A DNA stretch of 64,000 bases, from positions 510,386 to 574,385 of the forward strand of contig JBAHVR010000282.1 in NCBI GenBank assembly GCA_036898135.1, given 5' to 3'. The DNA comes from Oncomelania hupensis (lineage: Eukaryota > Mollusca > Gastropoda > Littorinimorpha > Pomatiopsidae). Position 1 is the first letter of the stretch. Each line of letters starts with the position of its first letter. Made by a program: the position numbers and the translations under genes. The notes under the pieces are model-generated. The model was not told the origin of the DNA. It saw nothing but the letters and a program-made list of their open reading frames with translations, and searched no databases. Shown piece by piece: positions 54,701 through 64,000 of the stretch.

Positions 54701-57700
54701 GGACATGGCACAGTCCTGGCGGGGAGCATCACAACCAAATAGACTAAATCATGGTCAAGAAACGCTTCAGATCAAACATCAACATTGGAAGAACACGCAC
54801 TTTTCCAGGAGCAGACATCGGAAGTGACCACGATCTCGTGATGATGTCTTTCCGGCTCCACTTGAAGAGAGTAAATACAGCAAAGTGCACTAGACTGAAG
54901 TTCGACCTGGACAAACTGCAAGACCCGGAGGTGGCAGAACTATTTCAGGCCACAATTGGAGGGAAATTTGCACCACTGCTCATTTTGGGGGCTGGTGAAG
55001 TAGATGTCAACACCATGACCACCACCTTCAACTCAGCTGTGACAGATGCCGCCACTGAGATCCTTGGCAAGCACCGACCAAAGAAGAAGCCGTGGATCAC
55101 ACCTGAACTTTTGGATCTGTGTGATAAACGAAGAGAGATGAAACAGAAAAAGAAGACCTCACAGGGAGCTGATGTCTACCGAAAAATCAACAATGACATC
55201 CGAAAAGGCATGCGCACAGCAAAGGAGAACTGGATAGAAGATCAATGCCAGGAAATAAAGAACAGTCTGAACAAGAACAACAGCAAGAAGGCCTACCAGA
55301 CAGTGAAGCGGCTGACAAGTGTCAAACAGCCCAAAGTCTCCATGATCCAAAGCAAGTCTGGCATATGCCTTACAGAAGAACAAGAAGTCTTGGACAGATG
55401 GACAGAGTACTGCTCTGACCTTTACAACCATACACCAAATGGAGTCAGTTCTAGCATGTCCCGAGAACAGAGAAGAAGAAGAAATCCTCCCAATTCTCCA
55501 AGAAGAAGTTGAGGCAGCAGTGCAAGCGCTAAAGAAAGGGAAGTCAGCGGGAGTGGACAACATACCCGCGGAACTGCTACAAGCAGGAGGAGAAGCGATG
55601 ATTGATGCCCTCACCATTATCTGTAACAAGATCTGGCAGAGTGGGGAGTGGCCTATACCATGGACCCAGTCGCTTGTCATCACTCTTCCCAAAAAAGGTA
55701 ACCTTCAGGAGTGTGAAAATTACCGCACCATCAGCCTCATCAGCCATCCCAGCAAGGTCCTCCTGAAAATAATACTCAACAGGTTGAAACCCCAAGCTGA
55801 ACAGATCATAGCTGAAGAACAAGCAGGATTCAGGGTAGGGCGAAGTACCACTGAGCAGATTTTCAACCTCAGAATAATCTGTGAGAAATGCCTACAGCAC
55901 CAACAACATCTATATCATGTGTTCATAGACTTCAAGAAGGCGTTTGACCGAGTCTGGCATGCAGCTCTATGGGCAACAATGAAAGTGTACAACATCAGCC
56001 CTAAAATTATTGAAGTCATCAAAAGCCTGTATGACAAGGCTACCAGTGCAGTCCTCCACAACAGCGCCATCAGGAACTGGTTCAGAACAACAATCGGTGT
56101 GCATCAAGGATGCCTACTCTCTCCAACACTCTTCAACATCTTCCTAGAGCGCATCATGTCAGATGCTCTTGCAGACCATGAAGGCATAGTCAGCATAGGG
56201 GGTAGAGCAATCTCCAATCTTCGTTTTGCAGATGACATTGATGGATTGGCTGGAGAGGAACAAGAACTTGAACAACTGGTACAGAGGCTTGACACCACCT
56301 CCAGAGCCTATGGAATGGAAATAAGTGCAGAGAAGACCAAAATGATGACCAACAACACCAATGGCATCAATACGGACATCAAAGTCCAAGGCCAATCCCT
56401 TAACACAGTGCATAGCTTCAAATATTTAGGAGCCATTGTATCAGACAATGGGTCCCGACAGGAAGTCCTCTCCAGGATCGCACAAACAACTGCTGCCCTG
56501 ACAAGGTTGAAGCCCATTTGGAAAGACAGAACCATCAGTCTACATTCCAAAGTAAGACTGCTGCGCTCCCTTGTCATCTCCATCTTCCTATATGCTTGCG
56601 AAGCATGGACCCTCACAGCAGATCTCCAACGAAGAATACAAAGCATGGAGATGAGGTGCTACAGAAGACTTCTGGGCATTTCCTATACCCAACACATCAC
56701 CAACGACGAAGTCCGACAGACCATTACACAAGCCATTGGACAACACGATGACCTACTCACAGTGGTGAAGAAACTGAAACTCCGATGGTATGGCCACGTC
56801 ACCAGATCATCAGGCCTTGCAAAGACTATTCTGCAAGGCACAGTGCAAGGATGTAGAAGAAGAGGGAGACCGAAAAAGAGGTGGGGGGACAACATTCGAG
56901 AATTGGAGTTGAACATCTCGAAGACCAAGGAACTTGTTGTGGATCCACGTCGTGACGCCCAGTTGGTGGCTCCGGTGGTGATCGGAGGTGAGGTAGTAGA
57001 GATTGTGGACACTTTCAGGTACCTCGGTGTCACCCTCGACTCTGCTTTGACGTTCAAGGAACATGTGGCGGTCACTCAGAGGAAGTGCCAGCAGAGGATG
57101 TATGTCCTTCGGAGGCTGAGGTCTTTCGATCTTGCTCCTAAACTAATTCTGAACCTCTACCGTAGCATCATTGAACCCCTTTTAACATACTGCAGCATCA
57201 TCTTTTTTCCCTTGTTGTCTGTTACTGAGAAAAATAAACTGATTAAAATATCCAACACTGCATCAAAAATCATCTCCCTCCCAGTTCCCCCCATATCTGA
57301 CATCCACAACAAAGCCCTACTCCGCAAGGCACGTACAGTCTCTGCTGACGCATGTCATCCTCTACACTCTGAGTTTGAACGACTCCCATCTGGAGTCCGG
57401 TGGAGAGTCCCAAAGGCAAAAAAGGCAAAATTTCAGCGTAGTTTCGTGCCAACTGCTATTGGCTGCCTGAACAAAGCCAATGGCAGAAGCAGAAGTCGTT
57501 AGCAGATCAATGGGAAGACTGCACAGCATTGTTAATCGCCCCCCCCCCCCCCCCCCTTCTACTACTTACTCCTCCTGACAGTACTTTTTCTGCTTAAATC
57601 TGTTGATGTACTTTACTTGTACTGGCACTTGTGTGTGTGTGTGTAGTGTCATTACTGTCTTAAATATTGTAACCTACAATATAAAATATATGGTATACAC

Positions 57701-58354
57701 TTTTAATACACAAAATAAATAATATGTGGATTTGTGGATTGTTTCCTTAGAACTGATTTTTTTACTTTAAACAGTGTAACATGTGCATGGTCTATTGATT
57801 TATAATTATAGCCTGGCATGCCCTCATAATCAAGAAGTAGTTTTAGGTGTTTTTTAAGTTATTATATCTTATGTTTGTTATTAAGTAGTAATTAATTAAG
57901 GTATTGTTTGTTCCATGTTAGTTTATAGTTGTAGTCAATGTTTGGAAGGTTTGATATTGTAGACTAATGAACGTAGTCCAATGTGTTTTGTTTACGTAGG
58001 CCATACAAGGTCGGGGTCACAGGTTGCGAACCAAACTTAGAACAAGTACGTAGCCTACCTGCTTCCTGTTGCATTTAGATCCACTAGTAATCTTCATCGT
58101 ATGTCCCTTCCTCAAGTGATACCTCAATCCTAGTATTCCATCGTAATCCCATCAGGTGCACAACACGTTTGCCTCACCTATTTTGATAAACAATATCAAC
58201 TGAAATTCCAGCACCTTCTCATAGCTGCCACTGTTTCCCTCTCAATTCTACATCACTTAGGCTTTCTGCGCATACCATCCGCGCACAGGCCAGGGTTCGC
58301 GACCTGTGACCTGACCTGCCCGTGAGGCATGTCTCATAGGCATAAGCCTACGTC

Positions 58355-58402
<48 letters not shown>

Positions 58403-61400
58403 CAGACATCAGCTCCCTGTAAGGTGTTCTTTTTCTTTTTTAACTCTCTTCGTTTATCACACAGATCCAAAAGTTCAGGTGTGATCCATGGCTTCTTCTT
58501 TGGTTGGTGCTTGCCAAGGATCTCAGTGGCGGCATCTGTTACAGCTGAGTTGAAGGTATTGGTCATGGTGTTGACATCTACTTCGCCTGCCCCCAAAATA
58601 AGCAGTGGTGCAAATTTCCCTCCAATTGTGGCCTGAAATATTTTTGCCACCTCCGGGTCTTGCAGTTTGTCCAGGTCGAACTTCAGCCTAGTGCACTTTG
58701 CTGCATTTACTCTCTTCAAATGGAGCCGGAAAGACATCATCACGAGATCGTGGTCACTTCCAATGTCTGCTCCTGGAAAAGTGCGTGTCCTGCCAATGTT
58801 GATGCTTGATCTGAAGCGTTTCTTGACCATGATGTAGTCGATCTGGTTGTGATGTTCCCCGCCGGGACTGTGCCATGTCCATCGTCTGGATTTTTTGTGG
58901 AGACCAAGCGTGTTTGCCAGTACCAGATTGTTGTATCTGGCAAACTCCAATAGCCTCAGACCCCTGTCATTTGTCTCGTTGTTGCAGTGGGGTCCGCATG
59001 TGTCTCCCCAGTTGTGGTGCGCATCTTGGCCAACCTTGGCATTCCAGTCGCCTTGCACTATGACTATGTCCTTCTTCGGCACTTGGTCAAGGACCGCCTG
59101 TATATTTTCATAAAAATCCTCCACTTCGCTGTCTTCATAGTCTGATGTTGGGGCATAGGCCTGGATGATGGTAATGTTGAAAGGGGTTGCTCTCAGACGG
59201 ATGGTAATGAGTCTACTGGAGACTGGGCGGCAACCCATGACAGTGGCTAGAATGTTCTTGTGGACCAAGAATCCAACGCCGTGTTCGTGCCTGTCATCTC
59301 TACCGCTGAAATAGAGCTTGTGGCCTTTGTCAGTCGTTGTTTCACCTAGGCCTTTCCAGCGCAGTTCGCTGATACCTAGAACGTTCCATCGATAGTGGTC
59401 CAGCTCGTGGGCCAGTTCTTCTAATTTTCCTTCCGCAGTTAGGGTCCTGACATTCCAGGTTCCTATGACGATGTTGTTTCTCGTGCGGATCTTGCTAATT
59501 TGTCCATCAGTAGCATACTTTCCACCTCCGTCCTGGTGGCCAACGGAAGGCGCGGTCCTTGTGTAGCCGGGCGACGACCGATCCGGCATGGAATTAGTGG
59601 ATAGCCTCATCATGTGTTGTGTCTTGGGCAAAAAAAGACCTGGCAGGGCCCAATCCTCTCCAGGCTGTTGGCCACAGCCGAAATCCACGAATACAGTGTG
59701 GCTCGCCTTGGCCCTGAGCACGTGGTCGTTGAACCTGTAGTAACGTGAGGTTCCTCCGCCCTGGCCGGTGACTTCTGTGTAGAAGACTTTCGCCCAGTGA
59801 TGCCGTGCTAACATCACCCCTGTTAGTCGCCTCTTACGACACGCCGGGAAACGTTGGGTCTATTCTATTTGCCCGAACCCACAGAGCACCTTACAGGGAG
59901 CTGATGTCTACCGAAAAATCAACAATGACATCCGAAAAGGCATGCGCACAGCAAAGGAGAACTGGATAGAAGATCAATGCCAGGAAATAGAGAACAATCT
60001 GAACAAGAACAACAGCAAGAAGGCCTACCAGACTGTGAAGCGGCTGACAAGTGTTAAACAGCCCAAAGTCTCCACTATCCAAAGCAAGTCTGGCATTTGC
60101 CTTACAGAAGAACAAGAAGTCTTGGACAGATGGACAGAGTACTGCTCTGACCTTTACAACCATACACCAAATGGAGACCCATCAGTCCTAGCATGTCCCG
60201 AGAGCAGAGAAGAAGAAGAAATCCTCCCAATTCTCCGGGAAGAAGTTGAGGCAGCAGTGCAATCGCTGAAGAAAGGGAAGTCAGCGGGAGTGGACAACAT
60301 ACCAGCGGAACTGCTACAAGCAGGAGGAGAAGCGATGACTGATGCTCTCACCATTATCTGCAACAAGATCTGGCAGAGTGGGGAATGGCCTACACCATGG
60401 ACCCAGTCGCTTGTCATCACTCTTCCCAAAAAGGTAACCTTCAGGAGTGTGAAAATTACCGCACCATCAGCCTCATCAGCCATCCCAGCAAGGTCCTCCT
60501 GAAAATAATACTCAACAGGTTGAAACCACAAGCTGAACAAATCATAGCTGAAGAACAAGCAGGATTCATGGCAGGGCGAAGTACCACTGAACAGATTTTC
60601 AACCTCAGAATAATCTGTGAGAAATACCTACAGCACCAACAACATCTATATCATGTGTTCATAGACTTCAAGAAGGCATTTGACCGAGTCTGGCATGCAG
60701 CTCTATGGGCAACCATGAAAGTGTACAACATCAGCCCTAAAATTATAGAAGTCATCAAAAGCCTGTATGACAAGGCTACCAGTGCAGTCCTCCATAACAA
60801 CGTCATCGGGAACTGGTTCAGAACAACAATCGGTGTGCGTCAAGGATGCCTACTCTCTCCAACACTCTTCAACATCTTCCTAGAGCGCATCATGTCAGAT
60901 GCTCTTGCAGATCACGAAGGCACAGTCAGCATAGGGGGCAGAGCAATCTCCAATCTTCGTTTTGCGGATGATATTGATGGATTGGCTGGAGAGGAACAAG
61001 AACTTGAACAGCTTGTACAGAGGCTTGACACCACCTCCAGAGCTTATGGAATGGAAATAAGTGCAGAGAAGACCAAAATGATGACCAACAACACCAATGG
61101 CATCAACACGGACATCAAAGTACAAGGCCAATCCCTCAACACAGTGCACAGCTTCAAATATTTAGGAGCCATTGTGTCAGACAATGGGTCTCGACAGGAA
61201 GTCCTCTCCAGGATCGCACAAACAACTGCTGCCCTGACAAGGTTGAAGCCCATTTGGAAAGACAGAACCATCAGTCTACATTCCAAAGTAAGACTGCTGC
61301 GCTCTCTGGTCATCTCCATCTTCCTATATGCTTGCGAAGCATGGACCCTCACAGCAGATCTCCAACGAAGAATACAAAGCATGGAGATGAGGTGCTACAG

Positions 61401-61769
61401 AAGACTTCTGTGCATTTCCTATACCCAACACATCACCAACGTTGAAGTCCGACAGACCATCACACAAGCCATTGGACAACACGATGACCTGCTCACAGTG
61501 GTGAAGAAACGGAAACTCCGATGGTATGGCCACGTCACCAGATCATCAGGCCTTGCAAAGACCATTCTGCAAGGCACAGTGCAAGGAGGTAGAAGAAGGG
61601 GGAGACCGAAAAAGAGGTGGGAGGACAACATTCGAGAATGGACTGGTTTGACACTGAGCGAAGCCATGAGGGCTGCTGAGGACAGAGAAAGATGGAGTAT
61701 GCTGGTTAAGCGATCATCTGTGGTGCCCCTACGACCTTCGGGTTATGGGACAGGATAGGATAGGATAGG

Positions 61770-61804
<35 letters not shown>

Positions 61805-62078
61805 GCGTTTTTCATTAAGATGCATTGTCATTTTCTTTTGATTAGGTAGATGTGTTATTGGTTTATTTTTATCTTGATTGAATTATGTTCCTGTTGCTGT
61901 GGCATGCGGTGAGGATGTTGTGTGTGTGTGTGTGCTCGTGTGTGTGTGCGTGAGGACACGCGTGTATATATACGCGTGTGTGTGTGTGTGTGCGTGTGTG
62001 TGTCTGAGATGTGCAAATATTTATCTATTCAAGGCCTGGATACTGTGGGTGTGGATGTGTGTGTGTGTGTGTGTGTGA

Positions 62079-62109
<31 letters not shown>

Positions 62110-63812
62110 GGTGTGTGTGGATATATTAGGTGGCAGTGAAGCTAATGATATGCTTGACTGTATATTGTTCTTATGAGTCATATCTTATCTTATACCTTGT
62201 ATTTTTAAACTGTTTATGTTTTTAAATTTAATATTTAATATTTTGTAATATTTATAAAAATATCGCAGGCTACTGATGTCACCCACATCTTCCATCTTTT
62301 TGGAATAAAGAATTGTTGACTTGACTTGACTTGACTTGGTTTGACACTGAGCGAAGCCATGAGGGCTGCTGAGGACAGAGAAAGATGGAGTATGCTGGTT
62401 AAACGATCATCTGTGGTGCCCCTACGACCTTCGGGTTACAGGACAGGATAGGAGGATAGGACCTTGAGTAATTGGCCTCTTAGGATAAAAATACTCTTTT
62501 AAATACATCTAATATATTTAAAGCATTTGTTTTTTTACAGGTCCAGTGACGTGCATCTGGCAGAATTTCCAACACTGATCGTAATAAAATTATGCCATAA
62601 CCACCCAGTAAAAGCAGCGTCTGCACTGAAGCATCGAGACGTTTCTAATGAAACCCGACTAAAAATTGAAAAGCTTCTTCTGGACGGCTACCAACCATCA
62701 GCAGCACTAGAAATGTTCAAGTATGATCTTCAGTTGGATCGACCAGATGATTTTGTGTTCATCAGTGCTGATCGTGCGCAATGTCCTGATCGCGACTTTG
62801 TGTACAGGTATTTGTCAAAGATTTGTTAATTTTGATCAAAAAGCTATTTATTATTATTTTAATGACATTTGTAACGGAACTAAAACAACCGTGACTTTAT
62901 TTAATGATGCTGTATTTTATGCTGTGTTATTATTTTTGTGAGATTTTAACTTAAGTGCTTTACAATTGTTAATACTTTCCAAAAATGCATATAGATACAA
63001 TTTATTCTTAGTGTAACAGTGGTTTTTTTTTAAATTGCATCCACAATTAAAGTTATGTAATATGTGAGGTGTTGTGGTTGCTTTGAGAGTTACACAGTTT
63101 GTTAATGTATAAAGACGTATAACATTTGTAACTCAATAAATTAATAGCTTCACAATATTTATTATAGTTCTATTTTTCACAGAAACATTAGTATACAGAG
63201 ATTATGTGCACCAGTCAGTTAAAATAGAATCCTCTTTGTCATTTATATAGGTCAAAATATTAAATGCTTATATTTATATATACATTGATAGATAAGGATG
63301 CAAGAATGCACTAGGCCGCTAGCCAGCAGCAAGTAAAATATTTCTTTGGATACTAGTACAACTTAAAATCTATTAGCCAGCCTGGTTAGTAATTAAAACA
63401 GTCATAGTACTTTTTGCCAGATACATGTGTACATGGGTCAATGTTTTAGCTTTCAGGCTAGTAACAATTTATAATTACTAGCCCAGCTGGCTAGTGGTAT
63501 TTTTTTTAAATTTCCAGCATTTCTGAAAGATGAAAAAGTGCATGTGTGTGTTATTTATTTTCTTATATTGAAATCAATAAAATAATAAATAAATACATCA
63601 ATAAGTAAATAAATAAATTAATATTGCATCTATTTGTGTTTCCTTTCTCAAGACTACACAAAAAGCTATGCAAAGAGAAATTTGGCGAGCATTGTGGGAC
63701 AGCACAAGTTCCACAACTCAAGCAGTATGTGGAGTCGATGAACGCCAAACTGGAGGAATCTGCAACTACACTGCATACTAACCAGTCACCAAGACAACTC
63801 TGTTTGCAATAA
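51743..63812 (+). CDS. Mutator-transposase-type DNA-binding protein (WRKY-GCM1/FAR1-like), truncated
   Basis: Six exons join in frame: 51743-51830, 52300-52325 (least certain), 52642-52842, 53316-53467, 62541-62807 and 63653-63812; total 894 bp, 297 residues plus stop. The start MASKMLSAEEAVRFLMQLP is followed by LPEGFKHLICSCTGG. Zinc-ligand-like residues are Cys and His in YKCQHN, Cys in CPAKV and the pair HNH in KLCHNHPVKA, which is the WRKY-GCM1 pattern of Mutator-like transposases. Then SADRAQCPDRDFVYRLHKKL, a segment I recall just before the MULE catalytic domain. The gene stops soon after, at TAA 63810-63812, so catalytic and SWIM regions are absent. It probably is a DNA-binding relic or a domesticated half. 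Intron 4 (9.07 kb) is filled with nested LINEs. Confidence 0.65.
52843..53315. other. Intron 3 of MULE-like gene
   Basis: AT-rich sequence with a CT-rich microsatellite (53200-53285). No coding signal. Confidence 0.6.
53468..54459. other. Start of intron 4 of MULE-like gene, no gene seen
   Basis: GGGACTACCTTAATTGCCCC (53849) and GGGGCAATTGAGGTAGTC (53988) are inverse, so a MITE of about 150 bp may lie between them. The remainder is unremarkable. Confidence 0.45.
54460..56905 (+). pseudogene. RTE-like LINE copy 1: endonuclease end and reverse transcriptase
   Basis: The sequence begins inside the apurinic-type endonuclease (VLDQVPKKDIVIEQGDWNAK) and runs through SDHDLVMMSFRLHLKR into the reverse transcriptase: LPKKGNLQECENYRTISLIS, VFIDFKKAFDRVWHAALWAT, GCLLSPTLFNIFLERIM, then LRFADDIDGLAGEEQ with the catalytic Asp pair. 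Defects: a TAA replaces Tyr at about 54747, and a 5-bp loss near 55443 breaks the frame. The 3' end is missing at 56905, where another LINE is inserted; the missing end lies at 62338-62460. Members of this type are often annotated as craniofacial development protein 2-like in invertebrates. Confidence 0.88.
55439..57502 (+). pseudogene. Fused ORF across LINE-LINE junction (687 codons)
   Basis: One open frame runs from RTE-like reverse transcriptase into the C-terminal part of a Rex1/CR1-like reverse transcriptase. The switch follows RPKKRWGDNIRE: the RTE-like protein elsewhere continues WTGLTLSEAMRAAED, but here LELNISKTKELVVDPRRDAQ begins. The later part (FRYLGVTLDSALTFKEHV, then FERLPSGVRWRVPKA) is the thumb and tail of the second LINE type. 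The fusion is in frame by chance of insertion. There is no sign that it is used. Confidence 0.8.
56906..58340 (+). mobile_element. Rex1/CR1-like LINE inserted in RTE-like copy 1 (part 1)
   Basis: 5'-truncated within the reverse transcriptase. The coding end is at 57502, followed by a poly-C tract (57540-57556) and AT-rich 3' UTR. The 3' UTR is broken at 58340-58400 by the RTE-like copy 2 and resumes at about 61803, ending in TGACT repeats at 62337. Confidence 0.7.
58402..59817 (-). pseudogene. Endonuclease domain of RTE-like LINE copy 2 (inverted 5' part)
   Basis: The 471-residue frame includes the apurinic/apyrimidinic endonuclease fold that nicks the target DNA. Motifs in order: IVIGTWNVRTLTAEGKLEEL (with the conserved Asn), GISELRWKG (Glu), RLITIRLRATPFNITIIQAY, IVQGDWNAKVG (Asp, Asn) and GADIGSDHDLVMMSFRLHLK (SDH). 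It is uninterrupted, with no stop inside. The start at 59817 is an ATG well upstream of the domain. The N-terminal 90 residues are unlike the domain and may not be translated. It is separated from its RT by the inversion. Confidence 0.9.
59887..61758 (+). pseudogene. Reverse transcriptase of RTE-like LINE copy 2
   Basis: Starts with TLQGADVYRKINNDIRKGMR, continuing directly from the inverted half, and carries VFIDFKKAFDRVWHAALWAT, GCLLSPTLFNIFLERIM and LRFADDIDGLAG. The C-terminus is complete: RRRGRPKKRWEDNIREWTGL, AEDRERWSMLVKRS and a stop at 61758. One A is missing from an A-run near 60433 (six in copy 1, five here), which splits the frame into 59942-60502 and 60385-61758. Otherwise nearly identical to copy 1, suggesting recent insertion. 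Confidence 0.9.
61803..62337 (+). mobile_element. Rex1/CR1-like LINE (part 2), 3' UTR and tail
   Basis: Resumes after the ATT run. Contains GT-rich microsatellites (61917-62110) and ends AATAAAGAATTG followed by TTGACTTGACTTGACTTGACT, the short repeat tail of the LINE. Immediately after it the RTE-like copy 1 continues with GGTTTGACACTGAGCGAAGC. Confidence 0.7.
61917..62110. repeat. (GT)n microsatellites
   Basis: Imperfect GT runs separated by short unique stretches. The frames reported here are low-complexity Val/Cys repeats. Confidence 0.95.
62338..62460 (+). mobile_element. RTE-like LINE copy 1, displaced 3' end
   Basis: Matches 61645-61770: TTTGACACTGAGCGAAGCCA through GGTGCCCCTACGACCTTCGG, followed by the GGATAGGA tail. 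It completes the copy broken at 56905. Confidence 0.9.
62808..63652. other. Intron 5 of MULE-like gene
   Basis: AT-rich with CTAGCC/GGCTAG-type short palindromes near 63310 and 63480 that recall the hAT-like MITE ends. No coding sequence. Confidence 0.55.
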
Positions 63813-64000
63813 AGCTTTCACTTAAGCTCGCAGGTTGAAGTTACATAAGCTTATACATACAGGAGAGAAGAATCATGTGTGTGATGTTTGTAATAAAGCT
63901 TTCACTCAGGCTCACCATTTGAAGGTACATAAGCTTATACAGGAGAGAAGAATCATGTGTGTGCTGTTTGTAATAAAGCTTTCACTCCGGCTAGCAGTTT
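63796..64000 (+). pseudogene. C2H2 zinc-finger repeats, broken
   Basis: Three finger units occur: NKAFT (stop) ARRLKLHKLIHTGEKNHVC, then CDVCNKAFTQAHHLKVHKLI, then CNKAFTPASS running off the window. The first unit has TAA where Gln is expected. The second unit lacks four bases of the HTGEK linker (ATAC, near 63937), which shifts the frame. C2H2 fingers bind DNA; these cannot be made as one protein. The last exon of the MULE-like gene ends inside the first finger, out of its frame. Continuation lies outside the window. Confidence 0.8.

Larger units (their letters stand above)
58341..61802 (+). mobile_element. RTE-like LINE copy 2 with 5' inversion (twin-priming type)
   Basis: The endonuclease half is on the minus strand (58402-59880) and the reverse transcriptase half on the plus strand (59887-61758). 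The sequence coding TLQGADV is present at both the left edge (about 58401-58424) and at 59888-59910, so the halves overlap by about 22 bp. The 3' end carries GGATA repeats and an ATT tail. An ATT run also flanks the left side (58355-58400). This is the structure expected from twin-primed reverse transcription. Confidence 0.85.

Noticed and set aside
61878..62110. Val/Cys-rich frames
   Set aside because: Translation of GT microsatellite in a LINE 3' UTR.

Overview
This window looks like animal genomic DNA. It is AT-rich and has spliceosomal introns (GT/AG exons whose phases join correctly), long microsatellites, non-LTR retrotransposons and many DNA transposons. The RTE-like LINE, THAP/Kolobok, Harbinger and hAT sequences and the tandemly duplicated zinc-finger-type exons suit a marine invertebrate, probably a mollusc; that assignment is inference. 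No rRNA, tRNA gene, CRISPR or prokaryotic operon is visible. Exons were assigned by reading splice sites by eye, and no database search was possible.

Layout. 1-3.1 kb: a GTG-rich minisatellite split by two TIR elements. 3.2-4.2 kb: small MITE-like elements. 4.3-14.9 kb (minus strand): the 5' exons of a zinc-finger-type gene with repeated K-x-E motifs, swollen by two minisatellites, a 2.6-kb T/G-rich element and a Kolobok-like element with a dead THAP domain. 15.1-18.7 kb: a decayed LINE interrupted by a 2.2-kb element with long TIRs. 18.9-24.0 kb: a PIF/Harbinger transposon with a transposase broken by a 70-bp duplication and an intact MADF partner gene. 24.9-26.0 kb: a third copy of the zinc-finger-type exons. 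26.3-28.5 kb: two hAT-like MITEs. 30.0-39.7 kb: a TTAA-flanked Kolobok-like element that has received a complete 6.4-kb transposon (31,336-37,744) of a kind I cannot assign, encoding a DDE-like transposase followed by acidic and OTU-like segments. 40.2-41.7 kb: a hAT remnant. 42.1-48.1 kb (plus strand): an inverted duplicate of the 4.9-15.1 kb locus, containing its own insertions, among them a 2.4-kb element with an 11-bp target duplication and a coiled-coil gene. 49.4-51.3 kb: a Rex1/CR1-like LINE (minus). 51.7-63.8 kb (plus): a six-exon gene resembling the DNA-binding half of a Mutator-like transposase. Its 9-kb intron 4 holds three nested LINEs, one with a 5' inversion. The window ends in broken C2H2 zinc-finger repeats.

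The unifying theme is nested transposition. Because the zinc-finger-type locus exists in two inverted copies, each serves as the empty-site control for insertions in the other. Three insertions (9,744-13,150; 43,186-44,259; 45,110-47,485) can therefore be delimited directly from the window.
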